Notes under the pieces: generated by a model | What the model was told of the DNA's origin: nothing | Database searches by the model: none | The model's input: only the letters and a program-made list of their open reading frames with translations | Translations under genes and position numbers: made by a program | Shown: in pieces, positions 41,378 through 45,529 of the stretch | How the letters are laid out: each line of letters opens with the position of its first letter | How positions within the stretch are numbered: position 1 is the first letter of the stretch | Assembly: GCF_002454115.1 (NCBI RefSeq) | Contig: NZ_DKIH01000004.1 | Coordinates: 17,062 to 62,590, forward strand | Direction of reading: 5' to 3' | DNA: 45,529 nucleotides | Origin: Sphingopyxis sp. UBA6723 | GTDB taxonomy: Bacteria; Pseudomonadota; Alphaproteobacteria; Sphingomonadales; Sphingomonadaceae

Positions 41378-42565
41378 ATGACCGCCACCGATCCCGTCGT
41401 CTTTCTGTCCTATGCCCGCACCCCGATGGGCAGCATGCAGGGCAGCCTGTCGGACGCGAGCGCAACCGATCTCGGCGCCACCGCGGTCAGGGCAGCGGTC
41501 GAGCGCGCGGGCGTCGCCGGCGACGAGATCGAACGCATCTATATGGGTTGCGTGTTGCCCGCCGGCCTCGGCCAGGCACCCGCGCGGCAGGCCGCGATCA
41601 AGGCGGGCCTGCCGAAATCGGTGCAGGCGACGACGGTCAACAAGGTATGCGGTTCGGGGATGCAGACGGTGATCATGGGCGCCGAAGCACTCGCCGCGGG
41701 TAGCGTCGACCTGATCGTCGCGGGCGGCATGGAGTCGATGACCAACGCGCCCTATCTGCTCAAGAAACACCGCGGCGGCGCGCGCATCGGCCACGACACC
41801 GCCTATGACCATATGTTCCTCGACGGGCTGGAAGACGCTTATGAAGCGGGCCGCGCGATGGGGACGTTCGCACAGGATACCGCCGATGCGTACCAGCTGT
41901 CGCGGCAAGCGCAGGACGACTACACGCTGACGTCGCTGAGCCGCGCCAAGGCCGCGATCACCGACGGCGCCTTCGCGAACGAAATCGCGCCCGTCACCAT
42001 TTCCGGTCGCAAGGGCGACGTGATCGTCGATACCGACGAAGCCCCCGGCAAGGCGATGCCCGACAAGATCCCGACGCTGAAGCCCGCCTTTGCCAAGGAC
42101 GGCACGATCACCGCGGCGACCAGCAGCTCGATTTCGGATGGCGCCGCCGCCGTCGTCCTGACCCGCCAGTCGGTCGCCGATGCAAAGGGTGCGAAACCCG
42201 TTGCGCGCCTCGTCGCGCACGCCGCGCACGCGCAGGAACCGAAGGATTTTACCATCGCCCCCGTCGGCGCGATCAACAAGGTGTTGGCCAAGGCCGGCTG
42301 GACCATCGCCGACGTCGATCTGTTCGAAGTCAACGAAGCCTTCGCCTGTGTGGCCATGTTCGCGATGCACGACCTTGGCATCCCGCACGACAAGATCAAC
42401 GTCCACGGCGGCGCAACCGCGCTTGGCCACCCGATCGGCGCCAGCGGCACCCGCATCATCACGACGCTGATCGCGGCACTGCAACGCCATGGCAAAACGC
42501 GCGGTATCGCAAGCCTGTGCATCGGCGGTGGCGAAGCCACCGCGGTCGCGGTCGAGCTGGTTTAA
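41378..42565 (+). CDS. Acetyl-CoA C-acetyltransferase (thiolase)
   Basis: Condenses or cleaves acyl-CoA: acetoacetyl-CoA formation in polyhydroxybutyrate or ketone metabolism. The 395-residue tetrameric thiolase fold has nucleophile C91 (NKVCGSGMQ), AGGMESMTNAPYLL, SRQAQDDYTLTSLSRA, the NEAFA motif, H351 (GGATALGHPIGASG) and C381 (SLCIGGGEA). Start 41378 is chosen over an upstream ATG because MTATDPVVFLSYARTPMGSM opens the family. GGAGTC precedes it. No phaB/phaC partner is adjacent, so the pathway is undecided. Confidence 0.95.
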   Translation: MTATDPVVFLSYARTPMGSMQGSLSDASATDLGATAVRAAVERAGVAGDEIERIYMGCVLPAGLGQAPARQAAIKAGLPKSVQATTVNKVCGSGMQTVIMGAEALAAGSVDLIVAGGMESMTNAPYLLKKHRGGARIGHDTAYDHMFLDGLEDAYEAGRAMGTFAQDTADAYQLSRQAQDDYTLTSLSRAKAAITDGAFANEIAPVTISGRKGDVIVDTDEAPGKAMPDKIPTLKPAFAKDGTITAATSSSISDGAAAVVLTRQSVADAKGAKPVARLVAHAAHAQEPKDFTIAPVGAINKVLAKAGWTIADVDLFEVNEAFACVAMFAMHDLGIPHDKINVHGGATALGHPIGASGTRIITTLIAALQRHGKTRGIASLCIGGGEATAVAVELV

Positions 42566-42582
42566 CGCGGTCAGCTGTTCTG

Positions 42583-42604
42583 TGCCCCTGCGAAAGCAGG
42601 GGCC
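42583..42604. repeat. Half copy of a family 3-like repeat
   Basis: TGCCCCTGCGAAAGCAGGGG folds on itself and recalls the left arm of family 3, but no right arm follows. It is 17 bases after the thiolase stop and could serve as its terminator. The rest of the 311-base gap (42566-42876) holds only a promoter candidate at 42795-42819. Confidence 0.5.
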
Positions 42605-42794
42605 CATCTCCGGTCCTTCCGGTTTCGAACGGCGGCCGTTTTCGGGAGAATGGGTCGGGTGATAGGCTCCTGAATTCGCACGGACGCAAGCCCCGCAGGT
42701 AGAGTTCCATCTACATGCCGCACTGTCTCATCAATCCACCGCATCGCCGCGACAAATTGCGACACTAATGTCCTGAAAATAAACGCGCCGTTCT

Positions 42795-42819
42795 GGAACA
42801 ATTCAAATCGACTCGCGTA
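42795..42819 (+). promoter_or_regulatory. Candidate general-stress (EcfG-type) promoter
   Basis: GGAAC (42795-42799), 16 bases, CGTA (42816-42819). The alphaproteobacterial EcfG sigma factor consensus is GGAAC-N16/17-CGTT; three of four -10 bases match. It lies 57 bases before the RcnB-like gene. Confidence 0.4.
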
Positions 42820-42876
42820 AACCTATCCTTGTCATCGGGCAGTCCCCTCCCCCTGACGGATTGAAAGGATAGACCA

Positions 42877-43347
42877 ATGAAGACCAAATTTCTCACTGTC
42901 GGGCTGATTGCGGCCCTGATGGTTCCGGCTGCGGCCTCGGCCCAGACCCGCGGCGAAGTCCGCGAAAGCCGCCAGGATCTGCGCGAAGAGCAGCGCGAGC
43001 TGCGTCAGGCCCAGCGTTATGGCGATCGTGACGATGTGCGCGACGAGCGCCGCGATGTTCGTGATGCTCGTCAGGAGCTGCGCGAAGACCGCCGCGACTG
43101 GCGTCAGGAAAGCCGCTATCAGAATTATCGCGCGCCGTTCCGTTACCAGCAGTTCCGCGTCGGCGCGACGCTCCGTTCGAACTATTACGCTCCGGCCTAT
43201 CGCCCGACTTGGGACAGCCGCTGGGGTGTACCGCGCGCGGGCCGGAACCTGACCTATGTGCGTCACTACAACGACCTGCTGCTCGTCAACGAACGTAACG
43301 GCCGGGTGGTGAAGGTATACCGCAACCACTTCAACTGGCGCCGCTAA
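42877..43347 (+). CDS. RcnB-family periplasmic protein with Arg/Glu-rich repeats
   Basis: A 156-residue exported protein. The signal peptide is 1-22 (MKTKFLTVGLIAALMVPAAA). Residues 24-85 are an extremely charged helix of repeating R-x-x-R-Q/D-L/V-R-E/D units (RESRQDLREEQRELRQAQRY, RRDVRDARQELREDRRDWRQ). The C-terminal part ends in NDLLLVNERNGRVVKVYRNH, the RcnB-like domain found in many small envelope proteins. RcnB itself takes part in nickel/cobalt homeostasis in E. coli. Here the metal link is only by family, and the charged helix is atypically long. It is followed by a strong terminator. Confidence 0.85.
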   Translation: MKTKFLTVGLIAALMVPAAASAQTRGEVRESRQDLREEQRELRQAQRYGDRDDVRDERRDVRDARQELREDRRDWRQESRYQNYRAPFRYQQFRVGATLRSNYYAPAYRPTWDSRWGVPRAGRNLTYVRHYNDLLLVNERNGRVVKVYRNHFNWRR

Positions 43348-43375
43348 GCGCTAGCCGAGACCAGGTAACCGAGAA

Positions 43376-43404
43376 GGGTCGATGGGCAACCATCGGCCCT
43401 TTTT
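43376..43404 (+). terminator. Rho-independent terminator of the RcnB-like gene
   Basis: GGGTCGATGG, GNRA-type GCAA loop, CCATCGGCCC, then TTTTT. The stem has one G-T pair. It is 28 bases past the stop. Confidence 0.92.
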
Positions 43405-43479
43405 GGTACGCCTATCGAGGGATTGTCGCCGCCGGACGGAACACCTAGCCTGCGGGCGCCTTAAGGGGGAGATTTTGCC

Positions 43480-43872
43480 ATGAAAAAATTCGTTCTTCTT
43501 GCCGCTGTCGCCGCTTTGTCCGCCTGCTCGCAGCAAGCCGAAGAAACCAGGGAAACCGCCGCACCCGCCGAAACGACGGCACCTGCCGCACCGGCAAGCA
43601 CCGGGACACCGCCGGGCGATTATGAGGTGAAGATGGCCGATGGCACCATCGCGTCGACGACGATCAATGCCGATGGAACCTACGTCGATACCAATCCCAA
43701 GGGTAAAGCCATCAAAGGCAAGTTGACGCACAAGGATGGCAAGGACTGCTTTGACCCCGATGGCGACGAAGCCGAAGCCTGCTGGAGCCTGTCGCCGACC
43801 GCGGCCGACGGCAGCTTTACCGCCACCGCACCCGACGGAACGGCCGTCACTGTCACGCCCAAGAAAAAATGA
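43480..43872 (+). CDS. Small lipoprotein of unknown function
   Basis: A 130-residue exported lipoprotein. Signal and lipobox LSAC, with the Cys at residue 16, are followed by an Ala/Thr/Pro/Glu-rich linker (residues 20-44) and a compact beta-rich domain (YEVKMADGTIASTTINADGT, GKAIKGKLTHKDGKDCFDPD). Two Cys in the domain (DCF and ACW) may form a disulfide. No family recognised. GGGGGAGA precedes the ATG. Confidence 0.82.
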   Translation: MKKFVLLAAVAALSACSQQAEETRETAAPAETTAPAAPASTGTPPGDYEVKMADGTIASTTINADGTYVDTNPKGKAIKGKLTHKDGKDCFDPDGDEAEACWSLSPTAADGSFTATAPDGTAVTVTPKKK

Positions 43873-43902
43873 TCGCGATCATCGGCGCTATCGGGGGCGG
43901 CG

Positions 43903-44364
43903 TCAGTCGCCCCAGATATGGTCGGTCTGGATCCAGCCCTTTCGGCCCTTTACGTCGAACATACACCAGCCTTCGGAACATTCGGTAATGCGCCCGACGA
44001 CTCCCGGTTCGGCGCGGTAAGCGACGGCGGCCGAGGTGCTCGCCGCCTCGCGCAGCGGGCGGATCTCGCCGGTGACAATCGCAGTGCGGGTGCGGCTCAG
44101 CAATCGCGCCGCCATCCAGCCTTGCGTCCCGTCGGGATCCTCGATCTTGCGCCAGGTTTCGAACCGCGCGATGACCTTGACCGGCAAATCCTTGCGCCGA
44201 TATTCCCAGATCACCGGGACGTCCGGCGACGGCCCCTTGCGCATCCGCGCCTCATCGACGCTGATCGACGCCCAATAGGGCAGCTTCACGGGGTCGGATT
44301 GCGCGGACGCCGGTCCCACGACGACGAAAAACAGGGTGGTTGCTAGTATCAAGCGGCTGGTCAT
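43903..44364 (-). CDS. Exported bacterial SH3 domain protein
   Basis: A 153-residue protein with a signal peptide at 1-22 (RLILATTLFFVVVGPASAQ) and two SH3-like (SH3b/SH3_4) units: VDEARMRKGPSPDVPVIWEY to WMAARLLS, then GEIRPLREAASTSAAVAYRA to the WCMFDVKGRKGWIQTDHIWG end. The W-x-x-A/I-x-x-I signature is clear. Such proteins bind or sense peptidoglycan. The ATG at 44364 is preferred over GTG at 44367 for start-codon strength. Convergent with the lipoprotein gene. Confidence 0.88.
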   Translation of the reverse strand: MTSRLILATTLFFVVVGPASAQSDPVKLPYWASISVDEARMRKGPSPDVPVIWEYRRKDLPVKVIARFETWRKIEDPDGTQGWMAARLLSRTRTAIVTGEIRPLREAASTSAAVAYRAEPGVVGRITECSEGWCMFDVKGRKGWIQTDHIWGD

Positions 44365-44501
44365 CACTCTGCCTTGTCAAACTCGGCTCGGCAATTCAAC
44401 CGCTCGCCGCGCAAAAGGCTGCGCTCATCCCCCGGCTTTTCGCGTTTCTTTCCACCTTCGCACCCTTGACCGCCGCGCCGCGGCGCGCTCTATCGGCGGC
44501 C

Positions 44502-45500
44502 ATGCCCGATTCCACCCGCCCCAAACGCCCGCGCGTCATCGTCACCCGCCAGTTGATGCCGCATGTCGAGGCGCGCATGGCCGAACTGTTCGACGTGGCG
44601 CTGTCGGCCAATGATCATGCCTTTACCAAAGACGAGTTGAAGGCCGCGGTCGCCGACTGCGACGTATTCGTGCCGACGGTGACCGACGAGATCGACGCCG
44701 ACGTCATCGCCGCCGCGGGCGAAAGGCTCAAACTGATCGCCAATTTCGGCGCCGGGGTCGACCATATCGACCTGGCAGCGGCGCGCGCCAAGGGGATCAT
44801 GGTGTCGAACACGCCAGGGGTGTTCACCGAGGACACCGCCGACATGACGATGGCGCTGATCCTCAGTGTGCCCCGGCGCCTTGCCGAGGGTGAGAAGCTG
44901 ATGCGGTCGGGCCAATGGGCCGGCTGGGCGCCCAGCGCGATGCTCGGCCACCGCGTCGGCGGCAAGCTGCTCGGCATCATCGGTATGGGGCGCATCGGCT
45001 TGGCGGTAGCGCGCCGCGCGCGCGCCTTCGGGCTGTCGATTCATTATCACAACCGCCGCCGCCTTCCCGAAGCGATCGAGGAGGAATTGGGCGCCAGCTA
45101 TCACGCCAGCGTCGATACCTTGCTACGGATCAGCGACATCGTCACGCTCCACTGCCCACACACCGCCGAAACGCATGAGATGGTGAGCGCCGCGCGCATC
45201 GGTTCGATGAAGCCGACCGCCTATCTGATCAACACCGCGCGCGGCGAGATCGTCGATGAAAAGGCGCTGATCGCCGCGCTCCAGACCGGGCGCATCGCGG
45301 GCGCCGGGCTCGATGTGTACACCCACGAACCCGCGGTCGACCCGGCGCTGCTCGCGCTCGACAATGTCGTGCTGCTCCCGCACCTGGGCTCGGCGACGAT
45401 CGAGGGCCGCGAGGCTTCGGGTGAAAAAGTCATCGCCAACATCCGCGCCTGGTGCGACGGCCATCGCCCGCAGGATCAGGTGCTGGAGGGGTGGGCTTAA
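44502..45500 (+). CDS. D-isomer-specific 2-hydroxyacid dehydrogenase (glyoxylate/hydroxypyruvate reductase type)
   Basis: A 332-residue NAD(P)-dependent reductase of 2-keto acids. The nucleotide-binding GIIGMGRIGLAVARRARAFG is at about 158-177 with the basic residues HNRRR after it, which suggest NADP use. The catalytic triad is R247 (NTARGEIVDEKAL), E276 (YTHEPAVD) and H294 (LLPHLGSAT). The N-terminal catalytic half has NFGAGVDHIDLAAARAKGIM and TPGVFTEDTADMTM. ATG 44502 starts the conserved region; an upstream extension has no homology. A family 3 repeat begins six bases after the stop, at the window edge. Confidence 0.93.
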   Translation: MPDSTRPKRPRVIVTRQLMPHVEARMAELFDVALSANDHAFTKDELKAAVADCDVFVPTVTDEIDADVIAAAGERLKLIANFGAGVDHIDLAAARAKGIMVSNTPGVFTEDTADMTMALILSVPRRLAEGEKLMRSGQWAGWAPSAMLGHRVGGKLLGIIGMGRIGLAVARRARAFGLSIHYHNRRRLPEAIEEELGASYHASVDTLLRISDIVTLHCPHTAETHEMVSAARIGSMKPTAYLINTARGEIVDEKALIAALQTGRIAGAGLDVYTHEPAVDPALLALDNVVLLPHLGSATIEGREASGEKVIANIRAWCDGHRPQDQVLEGWA

Positions 45501-45505
45501 CCCAA

Positions 45506-45529
45506 CGTCGCCCCCGCGTAGGCGGGGGC
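45506..45529. repeat. Family 3 hairpin repeat, truncated by the window end
   Basis: CGTCGCCCCCGCGTAGGCGG is the left arm of family 3 (one base differs: GTA for GAA). The right arm is beyond the window. It begins six bases after the dehydrogenase stop. Confidence 0.85.

Noticed and set aside
43438..43462. GGAAC-N16-CCTT before the small lipoprotein as a promoter
   Set aside because: The predicted start site would fall at or inside the ribosome-binding site, leaving about ten bases of leader, so I do not list it as a feature.

Overview
The window is ordinary chromosomal DNA from a GC-rich alphaproteobacterium. I place it in the Sphingomonadales, most like Sphingopyxis or Sphingomonas, from remembered gene content and not from a search. 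Support comes from DUF2794, DUF4170, an NDUFS4-type complex I accessory subunit, an E1-beta with an N-terminal lipoyl domain, the eno-ftsB-pdhA-pdhB order, dnaX-ybaB beside the SRP RNA gene, and several families of hairpin intergenic repeats. I count 49 protein genes, two tRNAs and the SRP RNA. I see no prophage, insertion-sequence transposase, CRISPR array or plasmid gene.

Layout. 1-3.2 kb: a multi-pass membrane protein, DUF2794, cysE and a phytoene-synthase-like (NDUFAF6-like) protein. 3.3-7.7 kb, minus strand: eno, ftsB, pdhA, pdhB, the step from glycolysis into acetyl-CoA. 7.9-9.9 kb: four small genes, three of them a DUF883/holin-like membrane cluster, then DUF4170. 10-14.4 kb: NDUFS4-like subunit, hrpB, DUF1801 protein, long-chain polyprenyl diphosphate synthase. 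14.5-19.1 kb: chorismate mutase, a glutathione transferase, an OmpA-like protein, and a PepSY/response regulator/histidine kinase operon. 19.2-24.7 kb: tRNA-Val, HU, Lon, YbaB, DnaX, SRP RNA.

24.8-31.5 kb: ferredoxin and cysteine desulfurase facing a hydrolase across a palindrome-rich promoter region, a 54-residue membrane protein, then rpiB-glyA-small protein-nrdR-[GIY-YIG]-trmJ, and a second chorismate mutase. 31.6-38.4 kb: rpsD with a long leader hairpin, an M28 peptidase lipoprotein, the agmatine-to-putrescine pair aguA-aguB, a tandem PilZ protein, tRNA-Leu and an AI-2E-family permease. 38.5-45.5 kb: a coniferyl-type aldehyde dehydrogenase, rlmJ, a thiolase, three small envelope proteins and a D-2-hydroxyacid dehydrogenase.

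The most unusual structure is at 30020-30405. A small GIY-YIG nuclease gene is enclosed by nested inverted repeats (A-B ... B'-A', with A and A' identical over 18 bases). It sits between nrdR and the methyltransferase gene trmJ, and its reading frame runs through the right repeat into trmJ without a stop, giving a nuclease-methyltransferase fusion frame. It looks like a compact mobile cassette that landed in an operon. Other points: hairpin repeats cluster within about 5-25 bases of stop codons; the rpsD leader hairpin is a candidate autoregulatory site; paired palindromes lie over the hydrolase promoter; and a GGAAC-N16-CGTA promoter candidate precedes an RcnB-like gene.
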